Position numbers and translations under genes: made by a program
From: Hygrophila difformis
Lineage: Eukaryota > Streptophyta > Magnoliopsida > Lamiales > Acanthaceae
Reading direction: 5' to 3'
Assembly (NCBI GenBank): GCA_030278955.1
Contig: JAOANR010000001.1
Span: forward strand, 35,723,708 to 35,787,707
DNA length: 64,000 nucleotides
Part shown: positions 1 to 12,067 of the stretch, piece by piece
Layout of the letters: each line of letters begins with the position of its first letter
Numbering within the stretch: position 1 is the first letter of the stretch
The notes under the pieces: model-generated
Seen by the model: the letters and a program-made list of their open reading frames with translations, nothing else
What the model was told of the DNA's origin: nothing
Databases searched by the model: none

Positions 1-3000
1 TCTGAGACAATAGTCCTTGGGACGCCATGTAGTCTTACAACCTCTTTGAAGAATATCTTAGCGACATGGTGCGCATCATTGGTCTTGGCGCAGGGTATGA
101 AATGTGCCATTTTGGAGAACCGGTCAACTACCACAAAAATTGAATCCTTTGCCCGAGCAGTGCGGGGCAACCCCAAAACGAAGTCCATAGATAAATCGAT
201 CCATGGGCCCTCGGGTACGGGCAATGCTTGATAAAGTCCATGTGGTTTGGCTGTCGACTTGGCCCTCAAACAGGTGATGCACTTGTTGATGAAGTCAGCA
301 ACTTGCTTTTCCATCCCCGGCCAATGAAAACGTTCTGCTAATATGTTCATTGTAGCAATTCTCCCAAAGTGACCCATCATGTCGCCTGAATGCGCTTCAG
401 TAATCAAAAATTCCCTGACAGATCCCTTTGGTATGCACAGCTTGTTTCCATAGTAGAGAAAACCATTTAATTGAGAGAATTCCTTGAAGGCTATTTTCTC
501 GGTTTTCTTGTAGATTTCTCCAAAATCTTTATCTTGAGCATACAAGTCCTTTATATGCTCGAAACCTATCAGATGTGTAGTAGCAAATGCAGCGAGATTT
601 AATCTTCGCGAGAGGGCATCTGCTACCACATTGTCCTTACCCTTCTTGTAGCAGATCACGTACGGAAATGATTCTATGAAAGAACTCCATCTGGCATGTC
701 TGGCATTTTTCAATTGTCCTTGCCCTCTGATGTGTTTCAGTGTCTCGTGATCTGTGTGGATAATAAACTCGCGCCCTCGCAGATAATGTTGCCAAATCCG
801 CATTGCTTGTACCACAGCATATAATTCCTTATCATATGTGGAGTAGTTCAATTGAGCTCCTCCGAATTTTTCACTGTGATAGGCAATTGGCCGTCCATTT
901 TGCAACAATACCGCGCCCATGCCAGTCCCGGATGCATCACATTCGATCTCAAAAGGAAGATCGAAATTGGGAAGTGCCAGCACTGGCGCATGGGTGAGCT
1001 TTTCCTTCAACTCATCAAATGACTTCTGCTCCTTTAGTCCCCATTTGAACTGTAAACTCTTCTTTAGCAGAGAGGTCATTGGTGCGGCGATCACACTGAA
1101 TTGCGGCACAAATCTTCGAAAGAACCCGCACATGCCCAAAAATCTTCGAACTTCATTGACGTTGGTTGGTGGTGTCCACTCAGAAATAGCTTTGATTTTG
1201 GAATCATCCACCTTCAGTCCGTTCCCTCCAACGACAAATCCTAAAAAGGTAACTTCGGGCACGTGGAAGGTGCACTTCTCGAAATTGGCATAAAGCTCAG
1301 CTTTTCTCAGCTTTATGATCACCTGCACAACATGTTTCACATGATCAGATTCGTTGTGGCTATAGATAAGGATATCATCAAAATACACAACGACAAATTT
1401 TCCCATAAACTCCCTTAGAGTTTCATTCATTAGCCTCATAAAAGTAGATGGAGCGTTTGTGAGGCCGAAGGGCATCACAAGCCACTCATACAGCCCAAAC
1501 TTCGTCTTGAATGCCGTTTTCCATTCGTCTCCCGGCTGCATGCGTATCTGGTGATATCCGCTCTTCAGATCTATTTTGGTGAATATACTCGCTCCACCCA
1601 GCTCATCGAGCATGTCATCTAATCGTGGGATCGGATGGCGGTATTTGATTGTGATAGCGTTGACAGCTCTGCAGTCGACACACATCCTCCACGTTCCGTT
1701 CTTCTTCGGTACCAGCAATACGGGCACTGCACATGGAGACAGGCTCTCCCGAACCCAACCCTTGTCCAACAACTCTTGAACTTGTTTCTGGACCTCCTTA
1801 GTTTCATCTGGGTTCATGCGGTAGGCAGGCCGATTTGGAATCGATGCTCCTGGTACGAAGTCGATCTTATGCTCCACACCTCTCAAAGGTGGTAACCCTG
1901 CTGGTAGTTCTTCCGGAAAAACATCCATATTGTCCTCCAACATCCTGCGGAAATTGTCAGGCACATTAAGTGTAGCAGGAGAGTTCTTAGAATTTTCTTC
2001 CACAGGTTTAACAAAGGCTAGGAAACAGTGACCTGGTGAGGGTGCATCTTCGATTGCTGCTTCCAACTCTTGCTTCGTGAATAATAAGCATCGTTCTGAA
2101 CCTGTAACAAGTAAAGGAGATTGATTAGAATTGTCAGGAGTTATCATAATTCCTTTACCTCTTTGCTTTCTTTTGAACTCTTCTTCTTCCTTCCGGATGT
2201 TTTCCATTAAGTTGCGATGATCAATCTTCACAGTTTTCGGGGGTAGTGACTTCATTAGAATTCGGCTTTGTCCGTCTCGGAATGAGAGATCATTTTCTGT
2301 ACCGCGGTATATAGCCCGTTTATCATACATCCATGGTCGGCCTAGTAAGATGTGACATGCCGTCATGGGAACTACATCACAAAGTATCTCTTCAGAGTAG
2401 GGTCCAATGGTAACTGGTACCCTTGCCTGCTTGGCTACTTTAGTAGTTCCACTCTCACTCATCCAATGGAGTTGATATGGCTTCGCATGGTCTTGCATTG
2501 GTATACCTAACCTGCGCACAGTGTAGAGACTCACAGCATTAACACAGCTACCATTATCTACAATTAATGAGGCAATATTGCCTTTAAGTTTACAATGGTA
2601 GTGGAACAGATTCTCCCTTTGTTCAGGTGAGCTGCTGTTGGTAGACTCTTCTCCTTTATCGGCATTGAGTGCTCTCATTACTATGAAATTTGTCACGTAC
2701 TCTTCCTCGTTTCCTTCCAAGACTACTCGACTCAGATCGCCTTCGTCTGGATATTGATCATCATCTTCGACATTTGGCTCTTCATGCTCAGCTCCTTCTT
2801 CCTCGTCATCAGAATCAACTTCTCTCCAAATCCCTGATTCGATCATGACCATTCGCCTTTCTCTCTTTGGGCAATCTCGGGAGTAATGACCCTTTTGTCC
2901 ACATTTGAAACAGGTGACGTCTTTGATGTCCTTTCTGGGCTTATCCCGATCGTCCTTCCTGTATCTGTAGGGGTCCTTGAAGTCCTTTCCCATGTCAAAG

Positions 3001-4280
3001 GCTTTGGGCCTATTGGGCCTGTCGTCCTTTTGCGCATTGGGCTTCCCGTATCTGTCAGTTGGCTTAGAAGGCTGTTCGTTTGGTCTGGTCGTCCAATACT
3101 TGGTACTGTTGGAGATGATAGTCGATTTGACGGGTCTGTCCCTCAGTTGACGGTCAATCTCAATGGCTAATTGAACCAGATGTTCTAGCCCAGTGTATTC
3201 TCTTAACTTGATCTCAGCAAGTACTTCTCGTCTCAATCCTCTCTTGAACCTCGCCATCAGTAGCGGTTCGTCTTCATTCATCTGCGCTCTCATCATGAGG
3301 CGTTCCAGTTCTTTGTAGTACTCATCGGCAGTCCTGTTGCCCTGCACACAAAAATTAACTTTTAGATATAGTTCATCGAAGTAACTACTTGGAACAAACC
3401 TCTTTTCCATCGCATGCATCAACTGAGCCCAAGTGGCAATGGCTGGCGTTCCCATCCTTTGAGTATCGCGCTGTAACTTCTGCCACCATTGTAATGCATA
3501 GTCCTTGAATTCACATACAGCTAATTGGATCTTTGTGAATTCATTATATTGTTGACAGTCATAGATTAATTCAATGGACTGTCTCCAATCAATAAATTCC
3601 TCTGGATCACTTGTTCCTTTGAACGCTGGTATGGTGAATTTAATTCCTCGCAGATCAGCTTCCATTCTGTTCTGTTCGGCATGCGCTCGAGGCGTGCGAT
3701 CTTCTTCAAATTCGTCCTCGAGATGTACTACTGGAGGTGGGTTCATGTCTAGCCTCTGCCGCGGTGGATGATGCACCGGCGGTCTAGGAATGGTTGCGGC
3801 TGGTGCCGGTGGAGGAGGTGGAGGCATTTGGGCTGGAATATTTGTTGGCACTGAAGGACGAGGTGGGGTCGGAGCTGGAGCCCTTGGACCACGTGGACCT
3901 TGTCGTCTGTCATACGTCCCAAAGTGCAATCCTTGCTCCTCGATGGCAGTTTCGGCCTCTTCCATATCTGATCGATTGACTCCGCTTGTGCTACCCGGGG
4001 TATTAGTCGGTGGTGAAGGTGTAGGCTGCAAGGCTTCTTCGATCCTTCGATCCACTTGTTGTAGAACTTGAGTCTGTAATGCCTTTACCCATAAAGCATC
4101 GCCTCTCGTCACCTCGGTAGACAGAGTGTCCAAACGCTGAGTAATCTCAGTGACTCGGGTAGCATTATCAGCTATGTCCTTGCGCATTGGCTCTAGATCA
4201 GTTCTCCGAGCAGTGGTCTCGGCTAGGGACTGGATGGCGGCCATGAGTTGGTCAAATCGTTGTTCAATATTTCCTGCCAT
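1..4280 (-). CDS. RE1 Gag-Pol polyprotein (3' partial)
   Basis: Polyprotein for retrotransposition: Gag, aspartic protease, reverse transcriptase, RNase H and the start of integrase. The start ATG at 4280 encodes MAG, as in RE6, RE8, RE9 and RE10. The frame stays open for 1426 codons and leaves the window at the integrase motif TIVSD. In order: a proline-rich stretch (about residues 140-190), the Gag core, a CCHC knuckle ([14 protein letters not shown], about 457-470), protease with D-N-G (VDNGSC), RT with YFDDIL (about 966), RNase H, and the integrase HHCC finger. I see no stop or frameshift, and the frame at position 5 matches that of the start codon. The integrase end lies off the window. 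Confidence 0.9.
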   Translation of the reverse strand, partial: MAGNIEQRFDQLMAAIQSLAETTARRTDLEPMRKDIADNATRVTEITQRLDTLSTEVTRGDALWVKALQTQVLQQVDRRIEEALQPTPSPPTNTPGSTSGVNRSDMEEAETAIEEQGLHFGTYDRRQGPRGPRAPAPTPPRPSVPTNIPAQMPPPPPPAPAATIPRPPVHHPPRQRLDMNPPPVVHLEDEFEEDRTPRAHAEQNRMEADLRGIKFTIPAFKGTSDPEEFIDWRQSIELIYDCQQYNEFTKIQLAVCEFKDYALQWWQKLQRDTQRMGTPAIATWAQLMHAMEKRFVPSSYFDELYLKVNFCVQGNRTADEYYKELERLMMRAQMNEDEPLLMARFKRGLRREVLAEIKLREYTGLEHLVQLAIEIDRQLRDRPVKSTIISNSTKYWTTRPNEQPSKPTDRYGKPNAQKDDRPNRPKAFDMGKDFKDPYRYRKDDRDKPRKDIKDVTCFKCGQKGHYSRDCPKRERRMVMIESGIWREVDSDDEEEGAEHEEPNVEDDDQYPDEGDLSRVVLEGNEEEYVTNFIVMRALNADKGEESTNSSSPEQRENLFHYHCKLKGNIASLIVDNGSCVNAVSLYTVRRLGIPMQDHAKPYQLHWMSESGTTKVAKQARVPVTIGPYSEEILCDVVPMTACHILLGRPWMYDKRAIYRGTENDLSFRDGQSRILMKSLPPKTVKIDHRNLMENIRKEEEEFKRKQRGKGIMITPDNSNQSPLLVTGSERCLLFTKQELEAAIEDAPSPGHCFLAFVKPVEENSKNSPATLNVPDNFRRMLEDNMDVFPEELPAGLPPLRGVEHKIDFVPGASIPNRPAYRMNPDETKEVQKQVQELLDKGWVRESLSPCAVPVLLVPKKNGTWRMCVDCRAVNAITIKYRHPIPRLDDMLDELGGASIFTKIDLKSGYHQIRMQPGDEWKTAFKTKFGLYEWLVMPFGLTNAPSTFMRLMNETLREFMGKFVVVYFDDILIYSHNESDHVKHVVQVIIKLRKAELYANFEKCTFHVPEVTFLGFVVGGNGLKVDDSKIKAISEWTPPTNVNEVRRFLGMCGFFRRFVPQFSVIAAPMTSLLKKSLQFKWGLKEQKSFDELKEKLTHAPVLALPNFDLPFEIECDASGTGMGAVLLQNGRPIAYHSEKFGGAQLNYSTYDKELYAVVQAMRIWQHYLRGREFIIHTDHETLKHIRGQGQLKNARHARWSSFIESFPYVICYKKGKDNVVADALSRRLNLAAFATTHLIGFEHIKDLYAQDKDFGEIYKKTEKIAFKEFSQLNGFLYYGNKLCIPKGSVREFLITEAHSGDMMGHFGRIATMNILAERFHWPGMEKQVADFINKCITCLRAKSTAKPHGLYQALPVPEGPWIDLSMDFVLGLPRTARAKDSIFVVVDRFSKMAHFIPCAKTNDAHHVAKIFFKEVVRLHGVPRTIVS

Positions 4281-6251
4281 TTCAGATCAGAAACAAAGAA
4301 AAACTAGATATATGTATAATGGGTTAGAAGAAATCAACTGAAATATGTAGAGTGATCTCGCAACTGTATCTCTCTCTGTAGGTCCAAATTCTCCACCGGT
4401 TGGTTCCTAATAAATCGGATAATGCTCAATCGTATCAACCAACAACAGAGGGTAAGAGAAATAAAAATATGGGACGCACAGTGCAAGAATCAGAATGCAA
4501 AGTCCGACTCAATCAATGAAAAGCACAGATTCTGTGTGTGATTGCAGTGCACCAATAACAGTTCGCAAGATTAATCAGCCTGCAAGCAATAAATCCGATT
4601 CCTCGCAATTTTAAAGTGTAAAGATAAACCTCACAAAATAAAACACTCGGAATCACAAATTTATGCCTCACACACAAACCCAATAAATAAATCCAACTGC
4701 TGTCAAGCTGCGAGCAAGGGTGGTCCGGTAATTAATTACTGTTGAGGAACTCCAATATCTGCAATTGCAGACGGAGCTTCAACTTCTGTGATTTGTGAAA
4801 TAAATCAGAGGAACGGTGACAAGCACTTATTCCTCGGGGAATTCCACTGTCAAGTGTTAACACTGACGGAACTTCAACCCGATAGATCGTTCGTGATTTA
4901 AAACAGTGAAATCGCACAGTAAATTAAATACCCAATTTAATTTAACCAATTGAACAATAAAAATAATTGCCCAATTAATTAAATCAAAATTTTCCCAATT
5001 CAATTTCAAAACCCACTTGTTGAATTTTAATATTGGCTTGCTGAAATAACACACTGGCCGGTTCCGTTGCACGACTTGGACAAAATTGAGATGGCGCAAT
5101 TGGTGGTGGGGCCCGCAGTGGTTTGGAACATTTAATGCAAGGTTGGTACGGGAATTTTGAATTCCAAAACTTGCCAAATCACAATTGGGGAATTGGAGAC
5201 CCAAAGCTCTTATGGACGTCCCCTTTCTATTTTCTTCATGCAAGCTTACACACTTGTTGGCCTCCCTTCTTGTCTTAATACCAAAATAGGTAATTTTGTG
5301 GGGAATTAAATGTGAGCCAAGAAAGTGGTGTACGTCCCTATCTTAGTGCCAACACTTGTACAACCTTGTCCACCTCAATATTCCGATAACACCCTTGAGA
5401 AAAACTTACTTGGATCAAACAAAAAGCATCAAGAACATGGATGAAGATCATAAGCAATCCGGATGAACTACTTGAATGTTCTTCAACTTGCTCAAGAACA
5501 CCTTGAACATTCATACAAACCCTAACCCAAAAATTAAACCAACACTCAAAAACACTCAACACTCATGAATTAATGCTTGCATAATAACCGATTAAGCATA
5601 CAAACACCAAATTAATGCATTCACAATCCACAAAGTGAGTAGAGACAACAAATTCACAAGATTTTCGAGTATGAACTCAAGAACAACAAGAAAACTTCAA
5701 ATGAGCATATCTCTCACATCCGATGTCCGTTTTTGATGTTCTTTATATGCAAACCTATGTATTCGACGAGAGGAACAAGATTATGGACTCAGATTTGCAA
5801 AAATCCAAACAGAATGGGACCAGAAAATTCGGACAGCAAGCAGAATATTATTTCTAGGGTTTTGGAAATGGATTTGAGAAAATTTGGGCAGCATAACCCC
5901 TTGGAAATGGATGTTTTATGGTTGCCAAATGGAACGTGGTTCCAAATGGGGAGGTGAAACACAAGATCAAACCCAAGAAAAATGAAGAAAAGTTGTTTTT
6001 GGTGAAAAATGACCAAGAACTTCAAAAATTCATAGAAAATTGATCCCTTGGCCAAATCGGAAGAACTTTATATGAATCTCTATGTAATCGACCTACTAAA
6101 TCCGAATATGAACTCAGAAATCAAAGATTATGGCCTGAGCAAAACGGACCTGGTGGGCAGAATACTAGAAACCCAAAATTTTTGAGTTTTTTTTTTTTTT
6201 TTTTTTTGGAATTTTTGGAGTGAAATGGAAATGGTAAATCGATCCAATCTA
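4281..6251 (-). other. RE1 5' leader (untranslated)
   Basis: About 2 kb between primer-binding site and gag with no supported gene. It holds two tandem copies of a structured module (4745-4912) and a T-run of about 23 nt near 6187-6209. The small open frames in it do not match any known domain. Confidence 0.7.
4745..4912 (-). other. RE1 leader hairpin module, two tandem copies
   Basis: In sense orientation, the downstream copy (4815-4745) has GTTC, CTC, then a 6-bp stem TGATTT/AAATCA (4802-4807 with 4789-4794), then a GTTGAAG spacer and the 14-nt palindrome TCTGCAATTGCAGA (4758-4771). The upstream copy (4912-4834) has GATTT/AAATC followed by CGAAC, the same GTTGAAG spacer, and the palindrome AGTGTTAACACT (4853-4864) with flanking GTC/GAC also pairing. 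The layout is the same as in RE8, RE9 and RE10. Confidence 0.6.
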
Positions 6252-6265
6252 GGCTCTGATACCAA
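6252..6265 (-). other. RE1 primer-binding site (initiator tRNA-Met)
   Basis: In sense, TTGGTATCAGAGCC, complementary to the 3' end of plant initiator tRNA-Met. It lies 4 nt downstream of the 5' LTR and marks the minus-strand start. Confidence 0.95.
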
Positions 6266-6269
6266 GGGA

Positions 6270-7178
6270 TGCCATGGATCGAGGATTGGATACGATTTAC
6301 AAACAAGAACAAGATGAACAAAAATAAAAGGATAGGGAGATACCCTTTTGGAAAACACAACTTTGGATTCCACTAACTCGATAGCTTCATGTAATCCCTC
6401 AATCGTTAATCCTTGGGGTGTCAATACAATCAAGCACTCTCAATACTTGAAGGGAACCCAACCAAGATGGAGGAATTCATATGACCTTTCAAACAAAGAA
6501 AATACACTCTCCAAGTGTTCAACAATTTAATTCATTTCAAAGGTGAAAATGAGGCAAGGTTGGGAAGGACCTATTTATAGGTGTCCCATAACACAAGTGT
6601 TTAAACAACCCTAAACTAGAAAAAAACAAACAAGGGAAATAACAAGAAACCCTAAAGCTACTTTGTCCCTAAAAGGGTTTTGTCGCGATCCAAGGGCTTG
6701 GTCGCGATACCGGCCTCCGCGACAGGGGGGGGGGGGGCTTCCGCGACAAGGGATTCCGCGACAAAGGCTCCTCTTCCGCGACAAGGGACTTCCGCGACAA
6801 AGGGGCTTCCGCGACAAAGTCTTCCGCGACAAAGGGCTTCCGCGACAAAGGCTTCCGCGACAAAGACTCCTCTTCCGCGACAAGGGACTTCCGCGACAAA
6901 GGGCTTCTTCCGCGACAAAGGCTTCCGCGACAAGGGCTCCTCTTCCGCGACAAAGGCTCCTCTAGCGACAGGGGGCGGTGGTTCGCGACTCAGCTTGCTC
7001 TATCTGAATTAGTAGCTTTAGTCCCATCTTCCCTGCTTTAGCTTTCAACAGCTCCTCTTCAAAATTCCGGTTCAGCAGCTCAGCAACTCTGGTTGTAAAC
7101 TTCCTAGTCCGCTGCTGGGATACCGGTCCGTCAGGAAATGCGGGGATCAACAGTGCTCTTGTTCCGGCTTCCATGCCA
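6270..7178 (-). repeat. RE1 5' LTR (909 bp)
   Basis: The LTR runs from TGGCATGGAAGCC (sense start, 7178) to CGATCCATGGCA (sense end, 6270). The first part is coding-like and preserves the pol tail motif FPDGPVSQQRTRKF. U3 carries a dense array of TTTGTCGCGGAA-type units (about 6675-6985), including a run of 14 or so G at 6726-6739. A TATAAATA box lies at 6571-6580. The R-U5 half closely resembles that of RE7, while U3 differs. Confidence 0.93.
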
Positions 7179-9553
7179 CTAATGCACCTTCCACGTTTAT
7201 GCGTTTGATGAACGAAACATTACGACAATTCATTGGCAAATTTGTTGTAGTATATTTTGATGATATCCTTGTTTATAGTTGCACTGAAACTGATCACATT
7301 GCTCATGTTCAACAGGTTCTGAACAAATTGCGAAAAGTGCGACTGTATGCCAATTTCGAGAAATGCACCTTCTGTGTTCCAGAGGTGACGTTCCTTGGAT
7401 TTGTGGTAGGCAAGGATGGGCTTAAGGTTGATGAATCAAAGATCAGGGCAATTTCCGAATGGAAGCCGCCGACCAATGTGCACGAAGTCAGAAGTTTTCT
7501 AGGTCTAAGCGGATTCTTTAGGAGATTCGTCCCTCAATTCAGTGTGATTGCCGCCCCAATCACATCACTGCTCAAGAAAGAGAATCCTTTTAAGTGGGGG
7601 CCGGCACAACAGAAAGCCTTCGATGAACTTAAGGACAAACTGACCCATGCACCGGTATTGGGATTGCCGAACTTCGAGCTGCCATTCGAAGTGCAAAGTG
7701 ATGCATCGGGAAAAGGAATGGGAGCTGTACTGTTGCAAGAAGGACAACCGATAGCATATTACAGTGAAAAGTTCAGTGGAGCTCAACTGAATTACTCCAC
7801 TTATGACAAAGAATTATATGCCATCGTGCAAGCTTTAAGGACATGGCAACACTATCTCCGAGGCCGAGAGTTCATCATTCATACTGATCACGAGACACTT
7901 AAGCACATCAAGGTTCAAGGTCAGCTGAGCAAGAGACATGCCCGTTGGAGCACGTTTATTGAGACCTTCCCGTATGTGATCAAGTATAAGAAGGGCAAAG
8001 ATAATGTGGTTGCAGATGCGCTGTCCCGAAGACTAGCGTTGGCATCATTCGCAACAATTAAGCTATTTAGATTTGAGCAAGTCAAGACTCAGTATGCCAC
8101 TGATGAAGACTTCAAGGAAATTTTCAAGCTGACAGAACAGAAGGGGTACAAGGAGTATTGCCGCCTACATGGATTTCTCTATTACGGTAATAGGTTATGC
8201 ATTCCAAGAGGATCCATTAGGGAGTTGCTGATTCAGGAAGCTCACGGGGGAGACCTCATGGGACACTTTGGAAAGCATGCAACTATGGGTGTACTTTCAG
8301 AAAGATTCTACTGGCCAGGAATGCAGAAACAGGTTTCTGACTACATTGCCAAGTGTCTGGTCTGTCTGAAGGCCAAATCAACTGTGAAGCCTCATGGTTT
8401 GTACCAAGCGTTGCCTGTGCCCCAAGGACCCTGGCTGGACATCTCGATGGACTTTGTACTTGGACTTCCACGGACCGCCCGAGCTAAAGATTCGATTTTT
8501 GTGGTAGTGGATCGTTTTTCCAAGATGGCACATTTTATTCCATGTGCAAAGACCAATGATGCCCGCCATATAGCCAAGCTGTTCTTCAGAGAGGTGGTAC
8601 GTCTTCATGGAGTACCTAAGACAATCGTATCTGATCGAGATACAAAGTTCATGAGTTATTTCTGGAAAGGATTTTGGAGAGAGATGGGCACACAGCTACT
8701 GTTCTCAACATCTTACCATCCTCAGACTGATGGTCAAACGGAGGCAATCAACAGAGTACTGGGTAATCTGCTCAGAATTATCACATCCTCCAATTCAAAA
8801 AGCTGGGACGAATGTCTGCCACACATAGAGTTTGCATATAACAGACACGTCCATAGTGCCACCCATGTATCTCCATTTGAAGTTGTGTATGGTTTTAACC
8901 CGCTAACCCCAGTCGATCTCCTGCCACTATCTTGTAGTGAGCATCTTAACTTTAATGGCAGGGACAGGGCAACAGCGATCAAGAACCTACACAAGGACGT
9001 GCGCGAAAGTCTGGCGAAAGCTGCTGAGAGCTATGCCAAATATGCCAATCGAGGCCGGAAGAAGCTGATCCTCAAACCAGGAGACTGGGTTTGGATTCAT
9101 CTCCGAAAGGAGAGGTTTCCGGCTCAAAGACATGGAAAACTCGCTCCCCGCGGAGATGGACCATTCAAAGTGTTAGAAAAGATCAACGAAAATGCTTACA
9201 GGATTGAACTACCTTCTCACTACAATGTTCATCCCACATTCAATGTTGCAGATCTTTCACTATACGAGCGGGATGAGGAGTTTGAAGCTGATCGGTTGAT
9301 GGATCAACCTCCCCAAGGGGGTGGGGATGACATGGATGTCATGACACATGGCATCATGATTCCCTATTTCCCGGAAGGGCCGGTTTCAAAGGCACGAATA
9401 AAGAAGTTTATTAATTCTGTCTCTTTATTTTTATTTCAGGAAGCAGATAAACTGGAGCCGAAGAAGGAGCCCAAATTGAAGCTGTTGATGCAGGCGGACG
9501 AATACCGGAAGGGCCCGGGTCTCATTAATTTGGGGCCCACCCCGTCCAGCTAA
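7179..9553 (+). pseudogene. RE2 Pol 3' part: RT end, RNase H, integrase
   Basis: The frame starts in the middle of RT ([11 protein letters not shown], where RE1 is inserted) and continues without a stop through YFDDILVYS, RNase H (QSDASGKG), the integrase zinc finger (H...H...CLVCLKAK), the catalytic core (DFVLGL, SDRDTKF, TEAIN) and the GPF module (GDGPFKVLEK). It ends inside the 3' LTR with the tail motif FPEGPVSKARIKKF. The ATG at 7199 is only an internal methionine. The gene is disrupted by insertion, but the visible coding part carries no other lesion. Confidence 0.9.
9308..9327 (+). other. RE2 polypurine tract
   Basis: Purine-rich CAAGGGGGTGGGGA directly before the 3' LTR start, the plus-strand primer. 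It is translated as QGGGD at the end of integrase, as in every element here. Confidence 0.85.
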
Positions 9554-10598
9554 ATCCGGAAGAAAGGAGACCTCCAGATGCACAAACAGATCAAAACAGC
9601 ATAAGGAGGTCAACGGAGGGCCCCACAGCCGCCGCCGCCGTCGCCGCCGTCATCATCGGAGGTTCGCCGGAGCTCCGGTGAAGTCGCCGGAAGTTGGTCG
9701 GAATTTCACCGGAAAGTCACCGGCACCGGTCAACGTCGGAACAGTGTCGCCGGACTCAGTGGGCCCCATTCGGATGAAAGTTGGAGGAATTTCTTCATCT
9801 GTCGCGGAACAAGCCCCTTTGTCGCGGAGTTACCACTTTGTCGCGGAGTACCACTTTGTCGCGGAGTTACCTTTGTCGCGGAGTACCACTCTGTCGCGGA
9901 GTTACCTTTGTCGTGGAGTTACCACTTTGTCGCGGAACCCCCTCTAGCGACAAGGAGCGAGAACAAGATAGAGAGAGAGACCTGGTCGCGGAACAACTTT
10001 GTCGCGGAACCCCCTTCCGCGACAAAACCCCCTTCCGCGACAAGTCCCTTCCGCGACACAGTCCAGCATCGTGACCAAGTATGCCTAGCGCCACAAGGAG
10101 AAGGCTCGAGCCAGAAGAACCCCTGTCGCGGTGCCTTGCTTCGCGACACGACCCTCTTAGCGACAAAGCTTATCCAGTTTACTATTTCCTTGTATCCAGT
10201 TTGTTGAAAACATTGCTAGGGTTGTTTAATCTAGTTTTATGGGCTTCCTCTATATATATGAGGTCCCCAAGCATTTGTAACCACTTTGATATTTTTGAAC
10301 AACTCATTTCATTGAATCAAAGTCACTTTTCTCTCTTGAGAGCCAACACTTGGTTCTCAACACTTTGTGAGTAAACCCTAGGTTCACCCACACCATTGAA
10401 GATTGGAATTTGCTTCAATGGCCTTATTGGAAGATGCACTCATGAAATCCATTTGTCTTGGGTAAATCTCACTTCCCTTGGATTTACTTAGTCCCCTTCT
10501 TCCAAAAATTCCCCTATCCTTTTATTTTTCTTTATTTTGTGTTCTTGTTCATCTCCTTCATCCAAGGACCAACTTAGCAAGCAAACCGATCCATGGCA
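9328..10598 (+). repeat. RE2 3' LTR (1271 bp)
   Basis: Starts TGACATGGATGTC and ends CCGATCCATGGCA. In order: pol tail coding to 9553, an inverted repeat (9569-9611), a GC-rich CGCCGG segment, an array of TCGCGGA units (9795-9950 in one orientation, then 10010-10165 largely in the other), a TATA box TATATATA (10249-10259), and the R-U5 region. Clearly the same family as the LTR of RE8 (37926-38985). Confidence 0.92.
9569..9611 (+). other. RE2 U3 inverted repeat after pol stop
   Basis: GACCTCC (9569-9575) pairs with GGAGGTC (9605-9611), and inside it ATGC (9578-9581) pairs with GCAT (9599-9602). It begins 16 nt after the pol stop codon. The same arrangement is found in RE6, RE8 and, partly, RE3 and RE10. 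Confidence 0.6.
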
Positions 10599-12067
10599 TT
10601 AATGGATTCCTTTATTTCGAGAACAGGCTGTGCATACCAAAAGGATCCATTAGAGAATTCCTTATTCAAGAGGCGCATGCAGGTGACCTCATGGGACACT
10701 TTGGCAAAGATGCAACATTGGGAGTACTTTCTGAGCGATTCTACTGGCCGGGTATGAAGAAGCAAGTGATCGACTACATTGCCAAGTGCCTCGTTTGTCT
10801 AAAGGCAAAATCCACAGTGAAGCCACATGGTTTATATCAAGCACTACCTGTACCAAAAGGACCTTGGATCGACATATCAATGGATTTTGTACTTGGGCTG
10901 CCACGGACTCCAAGAGCCAAAGATTCTATCTTTGTGGTAGTGGACCGATTCTCCAAGATGGCACACTTCATTCCATGTGCAAAAACCAATGATGCTAGAC
11001 ACATTGCCAAGTTATTCTTCAAGGAAGTGGTACGTCTTCATGGGATACCAAAGACCATAGTGTCTGATCGGGATGCTAAGTTTGTGAGCTATTTCTGGAA
11101 AGGCTTGTGGAGAGAAATTGGCACTCAACTTCTGTTTTCAACTTCCTACCATCCTCAAACAGATGGTCAGACAGAGGCGGTAAATCGGGTATTAGGTAAT
11201 CTTTTAAGAATTATCACTGCCTCAAGTTCAAAGAGTTGGGATGAATGTTTACCCCATATTGAATTTGCTTATAATCGCCACATTCATCGTGCCACCCACA
11301 TGTCTCCCTTTGAAATTGTGTATGGCTTTAACCCCCTAACCCCACTTGATCTGTTGCCACTACCTTGTAGTGAGCATTTCAACACTAATGGCAGGGACAG
11401 GGCGGGCGCGATCAAGGCCTTACACAAGGATGTGAGGGATAGCCTACTGAAAGCAACCGAACACTATGCTAGATCTGCCAACAGAGGTCGGAAGAAGCTG
11501 ATCTTAAAGCCCGGAGATTGGGTTTGGGTACATATGCGTAAGGAAAGATTTCCCGCACAAAGGCATGGGAAGTTGGCACCTCGCGGGACAGGACCTTACA
11601 AAGTTTTGGAGAAGATTAATGATAATGCTTATCGGATTGAGCTACCTGATACATACAATATTAATCCAACTTTTAACATTGCAGATCTTTCTCTTTACGA
11701 ACGGGACGAGGAGCTGGAATCTGATCGGTTGATGGATCAACCTCCCCAAGGGGGTGGGGATGGCGTAGCCGGAAGAACCACCGGACTGATGATTCCCACA
11801 TTCCCGGAAGGACCCGTGTCCAAGCAGCGGATCAAGAAATTCACAGATGCAATCTCCAAGTATTTCTGTGAAGAAGCTGATGAAAGGGAGCTGGAGAAGA
11901 CAAAGGGAAGCAGGGCGGGACTGAAACTGCTACTTGAATTCCAACCCGGAAGAAAGCCCGGGAGCCAGCCCCATGGCCCCGGCAAGTTCGAGTTGAGTTC
12001 TGAGCTAAGGGAAGACCTCCGGATGCACATGGAAGCAAATCAGCATAAGGAGGAAGAAAACGGATAA
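10599..12067 (+). pseudogene. RE3 Pol 3' part: integrase
   Basis: Integrase from NGFLYFENRLCIPKG onward: HHCC finger (EAHAGDLMGHFG ... CLVCLKAK), catalytic core (DFVLGL, SDRDAKF, TEAVN), GPY/F-type module (GTGPYKVLEK), then the tail in the LTR (FPEGPVSKQRIKKF). An open frame starting at 10478 joins it, but its first 40 codons come from the LTR of RE2 and are not part of the gene. RT and RNase H are outside the window. There are no stops in the visible part; the gene is broken by the RE2 insertion. Confidence 0.9.

Larger units (their letters stand above)
1..7178 (-). mobile_element. RE1: Ty3/gypsy LTR retrotransposon, 3' part outside window
   Basis: Seen from right to left: a 5' LTR (7178-6270), a tRNA-Met primer-binding site, a leader of about 2 kb, and a gag-pol frame running off position 1. 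The flank at 7179 is the middle of another element's RT (RE2), so RE1 is inserted in RE2. The target duplication would be ctaat (7179-7183), but the other copy is beyond the left edge. Its LTR ends share the TGGC...GGCA pattern of the other elements. The reading frame is undamaged in the visible part, so it may be autonomous. Confidence 0.93.
7179..10598 (+). mobile_element. RE2: Ty3/gypsy element, 5' part cut off by RE1
   Basis: Only the 3' part is in the window: RT C-terminal half, RNase H, integrase, polypurine tract and 3' LTR. The 5' part must lie left of position 1, on the far side of RE1. RE2 is itself inserted in the integrase region of RE3; the flank at 10599-10603 is ttaat. Confidence 0.92.

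Noticed and set aside
6251..6265. tRNA gene suggested by TGGTATCAGAGC matches
   Set aside because: Only 12-14 nt match the tRNA end at each place, always beside an LTR; these are primer-binding sites.
6611..7012. Several overlapping frames with RDKG/SATK or CRGR/LSRK repeats on both strands
   Set aside because: All are six-frame readings of the TCGCGGA array in the RE1 LTR. The repeat unit has few stops in any frame.
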